NCBI GenBank assembly: GCA_023379935.1
Contig: JAMCPD010000019.1
Coordinates: 1-64,000 of the forward strand
From: Actinomycetota bacterium
GTDB taxonomy: Bacteria; Actinomycetota; Acidimicrobiia; Acidimicrobiales; JAMCPD01
Direction: 5' to 3'
DNA length: 64,000 nt
Below the pieces are notes generated by a model, which had not been told where the DNA came from, searched no databases, and saw only the letters and a program-made list of their open reading frames with translations. Every line of letters begins with the position of its first letter. Position 1 is the stretch's first letter. Of the stretch, positions 1 to 8,738 are shown piece by piece. A program made the position numbers and the translations under genes.

Positions 1-150
1 CCGCTCGTTCGAATTTAGAGAACGAGGCAGTGACCGCCCTTAATCGGGAAGCAGCCTTGACACCTGTTGGGGTGTGTGGATGAATATATCATCCCGAGGC
101 TGCACGGCTGGAGCACCAGCCGCTCGTGTGTCACTAAAAGACACTTGAAG
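1..150 (+). ncRNA. Strongly folded RNA-like segment, possible transposon (omega-type) guide RNA scaffold
   Basis: Five nested or serial helices can be read directly. 4-10 pairs with 20-26 (CTCGTTC/GAACGAG). 51-56 pairs with 98-103 (GCAGCC/GGCTGC) and encloses two hairpins, 60-64 with 71-75 (ACACC/GGTGT) and 78-83 with 89-94 (GGATGA/TCATCC). 105-111 pairs with 116-122 around an AGCA loop. 128-132 pairs with 140-144. A closing stem around two hairpins, followed by two more hairpins, is far more order than ordinary intergenic DNA. No rRNA, tRNA, SRP RNA or RNase P signature is recognised. The overlap with an ORF end suggests a TnpB-associated RNA. A fragment of some other structured RNA remains possible. 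Confidence 0.35.
3..83 (+). CDS. C-terminal tail of an ORF cut by the window edge, possibly TnpB-like
   Basis: An open frame enters from the left edge and gives 26 residues before a TGA at 81-83. The peptide contains NLENEAVTALNREAAL. It lies within the folded segment described in the next entry. An ORF end that overlaps a structured RNA is the arrangement known for IS200/IS605 and IS607 TnpB genes and their guide RNA. That parallel is an inference, because no catalytic motif falls inside the window. The frame could also be chance read-through. Confidence 0.3.
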   Translation, partial: ARSNLENEAVTALNREAALTPVGVCG

Positions 151-317
151 AGGAACGGTAGCCACAATTATTTGCGCGCGAAAAGAGCACTGGTGCCTAA
201 TAACTTCGAGAATATAGGATTATTTGAGCGGAACACCAATAGATAGCCGGTAAAGGCAGGAATTCGAGTGGAAGTGCCACAAACTGAATACATTCAAGGC
301 GTCGCCAACCGGTTCAC
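151..317. other. Intergenic stretch without a recognisable gene
   Basis: No coding frame with a family signature, tRNA or clear repeat is seen. It separates the folded segment at the left edge from the secreted-protein remnant and is best read as decayed accessory DNA. Confidence 0.4.
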
Positions 318-500
318 CTACTTCTTCGTGGATGAATACGTAATGGCGTTACCATTAACATCCACAGCCATACAAAAGGTCGCAGATGGGCAAGAAACGG
401 AGGTAAGACCAACATGGGGGGGGATCAATCTTGGTGGGTGTAGACCAACTGGGTAAGTTCCCTCTAATCTTGGCAGCTTGTTTTCCAGTAGAATTCCCAC
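318..500 (-). pseudogene. Remnant of a secreted repeat protein with an SVSCPSATFCMAVD motif
   Basis: The minus-strand frame contains SVSCPSATFCMAVDVNGNA followed by ITYSS and a stop. This Cys-x5-Cys pattern ending in 'AVD..GNA.TY' is the repeat unit of large extracellular proteins of unknown function that I associate with actinobacteria, where many copies normally occur in tandem behind a signal peptide. Here only one unit survives, there is no signal peptide, and the sequence before and after it is not recognisable. I read it as a fragment left by deletion. A short functional peptide is unlikely. Confidence 0.4.
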
Positions 501-563
501 ATGCGGCAGTTAGAAGTGCCAGGGTTATAAATAGTCAACCAAAGCCAAACCCGCGTCGTAAAG

Positions 564-1427
564 TCAACCCAGTAATCGTCGCGCGCGCTTTTTGAGCATT
601 ACGGTTACCGCTACACCTACCACGGCACTAGCTGTCGCTACCCCCGCCACCATTGCGGACTTTTTGGATACGGGCATCTTGTCACGCAATCGTACGGGAT
701 GAACAAAGTATCGTATCTCCCACCCTCTTTCTTTAGCTGTTTTAGCCAAAACACGATCCGGGTTTACAACTATGGGGTGACCAACCATCTCCATCATCGG
801 AAGATCGGTATATGAATCTGAATAAGCAAATGATGAGGAAAGGTCTATGTTCTTATCCAATGCAAGTTGATTAATGGCTTGGGCTTTGAACGGGCCATAG
901 GCATAAAACTCCATTTCACCGGTGTAATACCCCTGATTATCGACTTTTGCTCTACTGGCCACCCAGTTATCAACACCAAGATAACCGGCAAGCGGCTTAA
1001 CTATTTCTTCAGGCGCAGCGGATATTAAAAAGACTTTATCTCCATTTGCCTTATGTTCTTCTATCAAATCCAGTGCCTCTCGAAAAATTATAGGCTCTAT
1101 CACTTGCTCTAAAGTCTCTCGCACTATATTGATTACCTTTTCACGCTCCCAGCCTTTTATGAGCACAAGCAAAGATTCTCTCATACGATTTAAACGTTCT
1201 TCGCTGGCACCAAGATGTAAATAAATCAACTGTGCATACAAACCCCTCAGTAATACGGTTTTTGAAATAAGTCCCTCTTTTTTCAAGGGTTTGCCAAAAG
1301 CCGCCAAGGAGGGTTTGGCAATTACAGTTTTATCCAGATCAAAAAAGGCTGCTTGTACAGTTTTTGTTTGCACGGTTTTCGTTTGATTGGCTTTTGTTTG
1401 TATACTATCTTCCATTATAATTTTCAC
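564..1427 (-). CDS. HAD-IB family phosphatase with a C-terminal membrane anchor
   Basis: A 287-residue protein of the SerB-like HAD subclass IB. The nucleophile motif FFDLDKTV lies near residue 30, the second motif is LISAAPEE near residue 137, and YSDSYTDLPMM near residue 205 supplies the metal-binding aspartates. In the family these cleave phosphomonoesters. Phosphoserine, lysophospholipid and other substrates are known, and the substrate here cannot be told. The last 40 residues are an Ala/Val-rich segment ending in a basic KKRARR tail, so the enzyme is probably tethered to the inner face of the membrane. The N-terminus before the HAD domain consists of three imperfect five-residue repeats (QTKAN, QTKTV, QTKTV), each coded by 15 bases. 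Translation may start at the first Met or at MED five codons later. Confidence 0.85.
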   Translation of the reverse strand: MKIIMEDSIQTKANQTKTVQTKTVQAAFFDLDKTVIAKPSLAAFGKPLKKEGLISKTVLLRGLYAQLIYLHLGASEERLNRMRESLLVLIKGWEREKVINIVRETLEQVIEPIIFREALDLIEEHKANGDKVFLISAAPEEIVKPLAGYLGVDNWVASRAKVDNQGYYTGEMEFYAYGPFKAQAINQLALDKNIDLSSSFAYSDSYTDLPMMEMVGHPIVVNPDRVLAKTAKERGWEIRYFVHPVRLRDKMPVSKKSAMVAGVATASAVVGVAVTVMLKKRARRLLG

Positions 1428-1587
1428 TAACCCAACCGTATACTATTTTAGCCGATAACGGTTGGATACCGGTGGCATATCGGACTGTTTTGTGTAGGCT
1501 TGGTGTTCCTGTCGGCTTAATGTATGTTTGCTTGATCTTTGGGATCTGTGTAAAATTACGGACTATTCGTTAAAGTAAGTTCAGGTT

Positions 1588-1613
1588 AAGCTATTGTCGC
1601 GGTAATAGCTTTT
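1588..1613 (+). promoter_or_regulatory. Hairpin upstream of the pyrophosphatase gene
   Basis: An 8-bp perfect stem (1588-1595 with 1604-1611, AAGCTATT/AATAGCTT) with an 8-base loop is followed by a short T run. It lies about 90 bases before the hppA start. It could be a weak terminator or a leader structure of hppA. The short T tract makes a strong terminator unlikely. Confidence 0.3.
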
Positions 1614-1700
1614 CATGCTTGATATAACTTTTAGGAAAAAATAAAAACTGTAATTGAAAATACCGCAAATGACAGTTACTCATAACAAGGAGGATAAAAA

Positions 1701-4010
1701 ATGGATCGCCTGGTAGTTCTATCCACACAAGGAGGATACGAGGCCTTTAAATTAGGGAGTGCAGAAAAGGTTTGGCTTACCCTTATACTGATAGTTGCCG
1801 CAGCAGCTATCGGTACGGGCATACTATTAATGCGCCAAGTACTGGCCAGCCCAACCGGAACACCAAAAATGAGAGAAATAGCTTCGGCTATTCAACAAGG
1901 TGCCAGTGCATTCCTACGCCGTCAGTTTAAAACTATACTGTTTATAGTTGTTCCTTTGGCCGTTTTAATATTTTTCACTGCAACCAAGATAGTCGGCCCA
2001 CACGGAAAGCTTGCAATGAGCTTTGGCGAAGCCGGCGGTTTTAGGGTACTTGCCTTCCTTTGTGGAGCTGCCTGTTCAGGTTTTACTGGATTTGTAGGTA
2101 TGAATATGGCTGTTAGGGGTAATGTCCGCTCAGCAGCCGCGGCTAAAGAGGGTTCACTCCCAAAGGCGTTTGCTGTGGCTTTTCGCACCGGAGGTATAAC
2201 CGGACTGTTTTGTGTGGGGTTGGGATTGGCCGGTGCTACCACAATTGTGTTTATATTCCAAAACATGGCTACAGCGGTTTTGTTAGGATTCGGATTTGGA
2301 GCTTCCTTATTGGCGCTGTTCATGAGAGTAGGTGGGGGTATTTATACCAAAGCAGCCGATGTTGGTGCTGATCTGGTAGGTAAGGTGGAGGTGGGGATAC
2401 CGGAGGATGATCCCCGCAATGCGGCTGTTATAGCCGACAACGTAGGCGATAACGTAGGTGATTGTGCCGGTATGGCGGCAGATCTTTTTGAATCTTATGA
2501 AATTATAATTATTGCCGCTTTAATATTAGGGTTCGGGGCTTTTAATTCCATTGGCGCTAACCCTGCCTTGGGAATTATTTATCCGCTGATAGTAGCCGGC
2601 ATAGGGGTACTGTCATCTGCTATCGGTATTTTTGTGGTTAAAAGTCGTCCAAAAGACCGGACGGCTATGTCACCGGTTAACCGCGGTTTTCTTACAACAG
2701 GATTTTTAATCGTAGTCGGTTCTTTTCTTGTGGCTCAGTTTTTCATACATAATTTGAAGGTTTTCTGGGCAGTGTTTGGTGGAGTTGTATTAGCACAAAT
2801 TGCCAGTCGCATAACCGAGTATTTCACCTCAACCGAACGAACACCCGTAAGAGATATAGCTAACTCCGCCCGCACCGGTCCCGCAACTACCATACTATCG
2901 GGAATGTCTGCGGGGTTGGAGTCCACTGTATGGGCAATACTGGCTATAGTGGCTGCAATAGGCTTTGCCGTGAGCATCGGAAACGGAAATATTGAGTTCA
3001 CACTATATCTGATTTCCTTAGTGGGAATAGGGATGTTGGCCGGAACAGGAATGGTGGTTTCCGAAGACTCTTTCGGACCTGTTGCCGATAATGCCGCCGG
3101 TATTGCAGAGATGTCGGGAGAGTTAAAAGGAGAACCCGCACGCATACTGGTCAACTTGGATGCGGTTGGCAATACCACCAAAGCAATTACCAAGGGTATC
3201 GCCATAGGGTCGGCTGTTATAGCGGCAGTATCTTTATTTGCATCTTTTATGGAAACCATTGGCTCACAGTTGAATTTGCATCTACTTGGCGCAAAACTGT
3301 TCAACTCTCCGCTTACTCAAATTGATATAGCAAAACCTACTGTTTTTATAGGTATTTTGATTGGCGGATCAATTGCCTTTTTATTCTCGTCATTAGCCAT
3401 AAGAGCTGTGGGGCGCACAGCCGGCACAATTGTCGAAGAGGTGCGTAGGCAGTTTCGTGAACATCCGGGGATAATGAACAACACCGAAAAACCCGATTAT
3501 GAAAATGTCATCAGCATATGTACAGTAGCCGCACAGCGCGAACTTGCAACACCGGCATTGTTGGCGGTACTCACCCCTGTAATAGTTGGCTTCGGCATCA
3601 ACTATTTTGCACTGGCCGCTTTCTTGGTTGGGGTTATATTAACAGGACAACTATTGGCCAACTTCTTATCCAACTCGGGTGGGGCTTGGGATAATGCAAA
3701 GAAATACATAGAAGATGGACATTTGGGTGGAAAAGGATCAGACACACATAAGGCTGCCGTAATAGGTGATACTGTCGGAGATCCGTTCAAAGATACTGCG
3801 GGACCGGCGCTGAACCCGCTTGTAAAGGTAATGAACCTGGTCTCTTTGTTAATCTTGCCGGCCGTTATAACTCTTCACTCCAACACCGGAGCACGACTTG
3901 GAATAGCATTAGGAGCACTGATAATACTGCTTGGTGCAATTGCTTTCTCCAAACGATCATCTAAGGGCATTACAATACAGGATGATGCGGTTGATGCGGA
4001 ATCTGTGTAA
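1701..4010 (+). CDS. hppA: Membrane-bound proton-pumping inorganic pyrophosphatase
   Basis: A 769-residue polytopic membrane protein that hydrolyses pyrophosphate and uses the energy to pump protons outward. The pyrophosphate-binding stretch DVGADLVGKVEVG with EDDPRNAAVIADNVGD follows near residues 215-250, and the second acidic site is GDTVGDPFKDTAGPA near residue 690. The family's potassium switch position reads GNTTKAITKG, with Lys at about residue 494, which is the potassium-independent class (potassium-dependent members have Ala). A clear AAGGAGG ribosome site lies 8 bases before the ATG. It stands 24 bases before topA and may be transcribed with it. Confidence 0.97.
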   Translation: MDRLVVLSTQGGYEAFKLGSAEKVWLTLILIVAAAAIGTGILLMRQVLASPTGTPKMREIASAIQQGASAFLRRQFKTILFIVVPLAVLIFFTATKIVGPHGKLAMSFGEAGGFRVLAFLCGAACSGFTGFVGMNMAVRGNVRSAAAAKEGSLPKAFAVAFRTGGITGLFCVGLGLAGATTIVFIFQNMATAVLLGFGFGASLLALFMRVGGGIYTKAADVGADLVGKVEVGIPEDDPRNAAVIADNVGDNVGDCAGMAADLFESYEIIIIAALILGFGAFNSIGANPALGIIYPLIVAGIGVLSSAIGIFVVKSRPKDRTAMSPVNRGFLTTGFLIVVGSFLVAQFFIHNLKVFWAVFGGVVLAQIASRITEYFTSTERTPVRDIANSARTGPATTILSGMSAGLESTVWAILAIVAAIGFAVSIGNGNIEFTLYLISLVGIGMLAGTGMVVSEDSFGPVADNAAGIAEMSGELKGEPARILVNLDAVGNTTKAITKGIAIGSAVIAAVSLFASFMETIGSQLNLHLLGAKLFNSPLTQIDIAKPTVFIGILIGGSIAFLFSSLAIRAVGRTAGTIVEEVRRQFREHPGIMNNTEKPDYENVISICTVAAQRELATPALLAVLTPVIVGFGINYFALAAFLVGVILTGQLLANFLSNSGGAWDNAKKYIEDGHLGGKGSDTHKAAVIGDTVGDPFKDTAGPALNPLVKVMNLVSLLILPAVITLHSNTGARLGIALGALIILLGAIAFSKRSSKGITIQDDAVDAESV

Positions 4011-4034
4011 TCTGGGAGAAAACCGTTTAAAACA

Positions 4035-6896
4035 ATGACTCAGGTTAATAAGTCAAAAAGCAGTAAAAAAACACCCGTTAAACCAACGCGTAAAAACCTG
4101 GGTGCCAAAGCTAAAAATACACAAGGTGCTAAGCCGCTCATAATAGTGGAGTCGCCGGCTAAGGCGCGTACCTTGGCGCAGTTTTTAGGATCAGACTTTG
4201 TCATTGAGTCATCAATAGGACATATAAGAGACCTGCCGCGTAATGCCGCCGAAATACCGGCAACGTACAAGCATGAAGCTTGGGCAAGGTTGGGTGTGGA
4301 CACTACTTCGGGATTTAAACCTATTTATGTGGTAACAAAGGAAAAACAACCTCAAGTTAAAAAACTGAAAGCTTTGTTGTCATCGGCCAGCGAACTTTAT
4401 CTGGCTACTGATGAGGACAGGGAGGGAGAATCGATAGCTTGGCATTTAACTGAGGTGCTTGGTCCAAAAATACCAACCAAACGGATGGTATTTCACGAAA
4501 TAACCCCTCAGGCTATCGACTACGCCCTCCATAACACAAGAAAACTTGATGAACACCTGGTGAATGCTCAAGAAGCCAGGCGTATTTTAGACCGTCTGTA
4601 CGGTTATGAGATTTCTCCCGTACTGTGGAAAAAAATAAGCCCGGGACTGTCGGCCGGCAGAGTGCAAAGTGTTGCTACACGTTTGATTGTAACAAGGGAA
4701 AAAGCACGAATGGGGTTTCGCCAAGGTAGCTGGTGGTCATGCAAGGGTATATTTATCAAAGACAGTAGCCAAGAAGATGACAAAAACAATACTTTCCCCG
4801 CTGAATTAAGTTTGGTGAATTCACTTCGCGTAGCGGAGGGAAAGGACTTTGATGATGAAACCGGCAGTTTGAAAAAAGGCGCAAATGTACATCTTTTAGA
4901 CGCTAAACAAGCTGAAAAACTGAAAAGCCAGTTTGTGTCAAAACAGTTTCACGTAGAAGAGGCGGTTGAAAAACCTTATACACGAAGCCCCGCCCCCCCC
5001 TTCATCACCTCTACATTGCAACAAGAAGCGGCACGAAAGCTATACTTCTCGGCTACAAGAACAATGGCTGTAGCTCAACACCTCTATGAACAGGGTTGGA
5101 TAACATATATGCGCACCGATTCAGTTGCGCTTTCCAAAACAGCTATTAATGCGGCAAGAAACCTAATTGACAAGCTCTATGGAACCAAATATATCCCACC
5201 CAAACCACGATATTATTCGAACAAATCAAAGAATGCTCAAGAGGCCCACGAAGCAATCAGACCCGCCGGTGAAGTATTCAAGACTGTCGGTGAAGCGGCA
5301 AATGCCGGTTTAAGTTCAGATGAAATTAAGCTGTATGAACTAATTTTCAAACGTACTTTGGCTTCGCAAATGTCCGATGCGAAAGGTACGAGCGTTACGG
5401 TGCAACTGGGTGCCGCCACAGCATCAACTAAAGTGATATTTACTGCCCGCGGAAGAACTATTTCCTTTCAAGGATTCTTGAAAGTTTACGTAGAAGGAAG
5501 CGATGACCCTGAAAGCCAGTCTCCGGAGATTCAAACCTATATTCCTCCACTTAAAAAAGGGGATACTTTAAAGGTGATGGACATGGAAACCCTTCAACAC
5601 CTCACCCAGCCTCCTCCCCGCTACAATGAAGCTTCTTTGATCAAAACATTGGAAGAACTTGGTATTGGGCGCCCTTCTACTTACGCCAGCATCATTGCAA
5701 CTATCATCGACAGAGGTTACGTATGGAAAAAATCAGGTGCCCTCATACCAACCTTTAAAGCCTTTGCGGTGGTTGCTTTAATGGAACAGTACTTCACCAA
5801 ACTGGTTGACTATGGCTTTACGGCTGAAATGGAAGATGACTTGGATACAATAGCCTGCGGTAAAAAGGACTCTTCTGCGTGGCTTTCTAAATTTTATTTT
5901 GGAACAAATAATGCCGATAATACCGGCGACAACGGAGCCGCTGTTGGATCTGATGCTGTTGCGCACACCAGAGGGCTAAAACAAGACGTCAACGACAAAC
6001 TGGCTGAGATAGATGCTAGAGAAATTAACTCCTTTGCCATTGGCAAAGCCTCTGACGGGCAAGAGATACTTCTGCGTATAGGGCGTTTTGGACCATACTT
6101 ACAAAAGGGTGATCAAAGAGTTACGTTGAGTGATCAAATACTGCCAGACGAGATCAATAAAGAAAAAGCAGAAGAGCTGCTTAACGCACCCAGCGAACAA
6201 CGGGTACTCGGAGTTGATCCCGAAACGCAATCAACCGTTATGCTGAAAAAAGGGCGGTTTGGACCGTATGTAGAGTTGGCGGATGCACCCCCGCCCCCAG
6301 TCGAAAAAGCGCCCGAAACAAAAGCCGCAACAACTAAGACGACAAAGGGTAAAAGGGGAGATAAAAGAACAGCTAAAGAGGCTCACAAAAAAGACAACAA
6401 AACCTCTTCGTCGAAAAGATCCCGGACAAAACAGAACCCCCCAAAGAGGGCCTCTCTCCCCCAAGGCATAACTGAAGAAGAGATAACCCTAGACCAGGCA
6501 TTACAACTTCTTTCCCTGCCAAAAGAGCTTGGCACTGATCCGAGCACTGGACAAAAGATAGTGCTGGCATGGGGACGTTTTGGACCATATTTGAAAAAGG
6601 ATACCGAAACTCGTTCTTTGGAGAACGAAAATCAAGTTTTTAGCATAACCTTAGAGGATGCATTGGCACTGTTCGCCCAACCTAAACGTTACCGAACTGC
6701 TGCTCAGCCTTTAAAGGAACTTGGCAATGATCCTGAAATGGGAACAGCAATGGTCGTCAAGAAAGGACGGTTCGGGCCCTACTTAACCGACGGGAAAACC
6801 AACGTTTCCCTACGCGGCCATGATACAATTGAGTCGTTAACACCAGAAAGAGCTATAGAACTGTTAGCCGAAAAAAGAGCCACCGCGACTAAATAA
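4035..6896 (+). CDS. topA: DNA topoisomerase I
   Basis: A 953-residue type IA topoisomerase that relaxes negative supercoils by passing a strand through a transient single-strand break. The TOPRIM domain starts with LIIVESPAKA near residue 36 and includes the DEDREGES acidic motif. The catalytic tyrosine is Tyr358 in ITYMRTDS. After the core there are several GRFGPY-containing Topo_C repeats separated by a Lys-rich linker near residues 755-800. No CxxC zinc fingers are present. That matches actinobacterial TopA, which has basic C-terminal repeats instead of zinc ribbons. It is followed 21 bases on by tmk. Confidence 0.97.
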   Translation: MTQVNKSKSSKKTPVKPTRKNLGAKAKNTQGAKPLIIVESPAKARTLAQFLGSDFVIESSIGHIRDLPRNAAEIPATYKHEAWARLGVDTTSGFKPIYVVTKEKQPQVKKLKALLSSASELYLATDEDREGESIAWHLTEVLGPKIPTKRMVFHEITPQAIDYALHNTRKLDEHLVNAQEARRILDRLYGYEISPVLWKKISPGLSAGRVQSVATRLIVTREKARMGFRQGSWWSCKGIFIKDSSQEDDKNNTFPAELSLVNSLRVAEGKDFDDETGSLKKGANVHLLDAKQAEKLKSQFVSKQFHVEEAVEKPYTRSPAPPFITSTLQQEAARKLYFSATRTMAVAQHLYEQGWITYMRTDSVALSKTAINAARNLIDKLYGTKYIPPKPRYYSNKSKNAQEAHEAIRPAGEVFKTVGEAANAGLSSDEIKLYELIFKRTLASQMSDAKGTSVTVQLGAATASTKVIFTARGRTISFQGFLKVYVEGSDDPESQSPEIQTYIPPLKKGDTLKVMDMETLQHLTQPPPRYNEASLIKTLEELGIGRPSTYASIIATIIDRGYVWKKSGALIPTFKAFAVVALMEQYFTKLVDYGFTAEMEDDLDTIACGKKDSSAWLSKFYFGTNNADNTGDNGAAVGSDAVAHTRGLKQDVNDKLAEIDAREINSFAIGKASDGQEILLRIGRFGPYLQKGDQRVTLSDQILPDEINKEKAEELLNAPSEQRVLGVDPETQSTVMLKKGRFGPYVELADAPPPPVEKAPETKAATTKTTKGKRGDKRTAKEAHKKDNKTSSSKRSRTKQNPPKRASLPQGITEEEITLDQALQLLSLPKELGTDPSTGQKIVLAWGRFGPYLKKDTETRSLENENQVFSITLEDALALFAQPKRYRTAAQPLKELGNDPEMGTAMVVKKGRFGPYLTDGKTNVSLRGHDTIESLTPERAIELLAEKRATATK

Positions 6897-6916
6897 GTGG
6901 ATGAATTGAAAAGACA

Positions 6917-7582
6917 GTGCCAGATGTAGTATCAGACCCGGTATCGGTTGGAATATCAGATATCCAAACCGGAAAGTTTATAGCCTTAGAGGGAACCGAG
7001 GGATCGGGGAAAACAACACAAACTCGTCAACTGGCTAAGGCTTTAGGTGCATTGGAAACTTACGAGCCCGGCAACACGGCCGTCGGTGAATTAATCCGTC
7101 AAATACTGCTTAATCCCAGTTCGGATCCTAATTTAAATACCATAAATCCTAAAACTGAAACTTTGCTTTTCTTAGCTGCCCGCGCGTCACATGTATCCGA
7201 AGTAATAAAGCCAGCGATAAGAAGGGGCAGATGGGTGGTTTGCGATCGTTTTGCTGGATCCACCTATGCATATCAGGGTTTTGGACGGGGTTTGGATTTG
7301 GGAACTTTGAAGTACTTGTCCAACTGGACAACGGATGGAATTGAGCCGGATTTGAATATATTTTTAGACGTTGAATGGGAGACAGCAAACACCCGCAGAT
7401 GTAGTTTGATACCTGATCGCTTGGAGAAGGAATCAAAAAAGTTTCATCTAAGAGTCATAGAAGGATTTAAAACATTGGCCAATTCAGATCCCGAACATTG
7501 GGCGGTAATCAATGGCAACAATCAACAAGCTAAGGTGGCAAACGATATTCTCTTATGTGTAAAAGAGCGTTTTGCCTGTTAA
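6917..7582 (+). CDS. tmk: Thymidylate kinase
   Basis: A 221-residue dTMP kinase, which phosphorylates dTMP to dTDP in DNA precursor synthesis. The P-loop is GTEGSGKTTQ near residue 27, the DR(Y/F) substrate motif appears as DRFAGSTYAYQG near residue 110, and the lid-region arginines follow. The start is a GTG with no convincing Shine-Dalgarno sequence, and about 20 residues precede the conserved domain, so a later start is possible. It sits between topA and holB. A tmk-holB pair is common because both serve replication. Confidence 0.95.
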   Translation: MPDVVSDPVSVGISDIQTGKFIALEGTEGSGKTTQTRQLAKALGALETYEPGNTAVGELIRQILLNPSSDPNLNTINPKTETLLFLAARASHVSEVIKPAIRRGRWVVCDRFAGSTYAYQGFGRGLDLGTLKYLSNWTTDGIEPDLNIFLDVEWETANTRRCSLIPDRLEKESKKFHLRVIEGFKTLANSDPEHWAVINGNNQQAKVANDILLCVKERFAC

Positions 7583-7603
7583 GCTGTTAAAACAGTAAGC
7601 ACT

Positions 7604-8539
7604 GTGACAAATGAAACCGTTTTGTATCAAAATATAGAAGGACAACAAGAAGCTGTTCGACTCTTGAAGCTGTCCGCCAAATCCCCCTCGCACGCTTATT
7701 TGTTGTTGGGAGAAGGAGGAGCAAAAAAACGCGAGTGCGCTAAAGCTTTCGCCGCTTCGCTTTTCTGTGAACAAGGAGGGTGTGCAAGCTGCGAACACTG
7801 CCGTATTGCTCTCCAAGAACAACATCCGGATCTCCTCGTAATAGAATGTTCCACAGAACCGTTCTCTGTTGAAACAGCGCGCAGCGTTGTGCAGACTGCG
7901 GCGTTACATCCCAGGTTCGCCTCCAAACGCATAATAATGCTGTGCGACTTTCACTTAGCGGGGCAAGCCGCCACCGTACTACTTAAAATAGTGGAACAGC
8001 CTCCGCCAAACACAATCTTTATAATTTTAGCGGAATGGATACCAAAGGAACTTTTTATTCTGGCCTCCAGATGCGTAGAAATACCTTTTTTGCCTCCATC
8101 ATCTGATATTGAGAACTGGCTGGAGGAAAAGGGCGTAAGCAACGCGGCTATTATTGCAGGAATTTGCGGTGGGGACAAACAACGTGCGAAAGCTTTTATT
8201 GAATCAACTGAGCTTACACAATGGATGGATTTTTGGATTACACTGCCGACACGGCTGGACAAAAAGTGTAGTTGGGTGGCTGTAGAAACAAAAAGGGTTA
8301 CAGAAGAGTATATCGGAAAGAATAAGGAGCGTTATCAAAGAACCACCCAACTCTTGGAAGGGCTTACAATACTGATGTACTGCTACAGCCAACGTCTAAA
8401 GGCAGAGACAAAGGAGGCGGATAGATGGCTGCGGGCATTGACCATAATCAACCGCACTATGCAAAGTTTAAAAAAATATAATCCGAATGAGGAGTTGTTA
8501 ATACAAAACTTGTTCATAGAACTTGGCGATTTGACATAA
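7604..8539 (+). CDS. holB: DNA polymerase III delta-prime subunit
   Basis: A 311-residue clamp-loader subunit of the AAA+ family. The N-terminus (QNIEGQQEAVRLL, then HAYLLLGEGGAKK in place of the P-loop) is typical of delta-prime. A four-cysteine zinc cluster C-E-Q-G-G-C-A-S-C-E-H-C lies near residue 55, as in DnaX/HolB. The glycine-rich loop is degenerate, as expected of a subunit that does not hydrolyse ATP. It starts with GTG, lies 21 bases after tmk and is followed by tRNA-Thr. Confidence 0.93.
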   Translation: MTNETVLYQNIEGQQEAVRLLKLSAKSPSHAYLLLGEGGAKKRECAKAFAASLFCEQGGCASCEHCRIALQEQHPDLLVIECSTEPFSVETARSVVQTAALHPRFASKRIIMLCDFHLAGQAATVLLKIVEQPPPNTIFIILAEWIPKELFILASRCVEIPFLPPSSDIENWLEEKGVSNAAIIAGICGGDKQRAKAFIESTELTQWMDFWITLPTRLDKKCSWVAVETKRVTEEYIGKNKERYQRTTQLLEGLTILMYCYSQRLKAETKEADRWLRALTIINRTMQSLKKYNPNEELLIQNLFIELGDLT

Positions 8540-8555
8540 AATTACTTTGAACAAT

Positions 8556-8627
8556 GCCCGTGTAGCTCAGTGGTAGAGCAGCGCACTCGTAATGCGCAGG
8601 TCAGGAGTTCGAATCTCCTCTCGGGCT
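8556..8627 (+). tRNA. tRNA-Thr (anticodon CGT)
   Basis: A full cloverleaf can be drawn. The anticodon stem-loop is GCGCA-CTCGTAA-TGCGC and the T arm is AGGAG-TTCGAAT-CTCCT. The acceptor GCCCGTG pairs with CTCGGGC with one U-U mismatch at the sixth pair. CCA is not encoded, so the 3' end depends on the CCA-adding enzyme. Confidence 0.95.
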
Positions 8628-8738
8628 CGACAATGACAGTTAAACCAAAAAGTTCACGATCCAAGATTGTTGCCTTGTTGACAACACCCGCGGTTGCAAA
8701 CTTTTTAACTAATCTGATTTAAATGTTAGTCTCTTTAC

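Noticed and set aside
1922-2323. Long open frame antisense to the pyrophosphatase gene
   Set aside because: It mirrors the codon pattern of hppA, has no family motif or ribosome site, and the sense gene is unequivocal.
8640-8738. TTGACA at 8678-8683 as a sigma-70 promoter for the ECF sigma gene
   Set aside because: No acceptable -10 element at 16-19 bases, and a SigR-type GGAAT/GTT pair could not be identified either.
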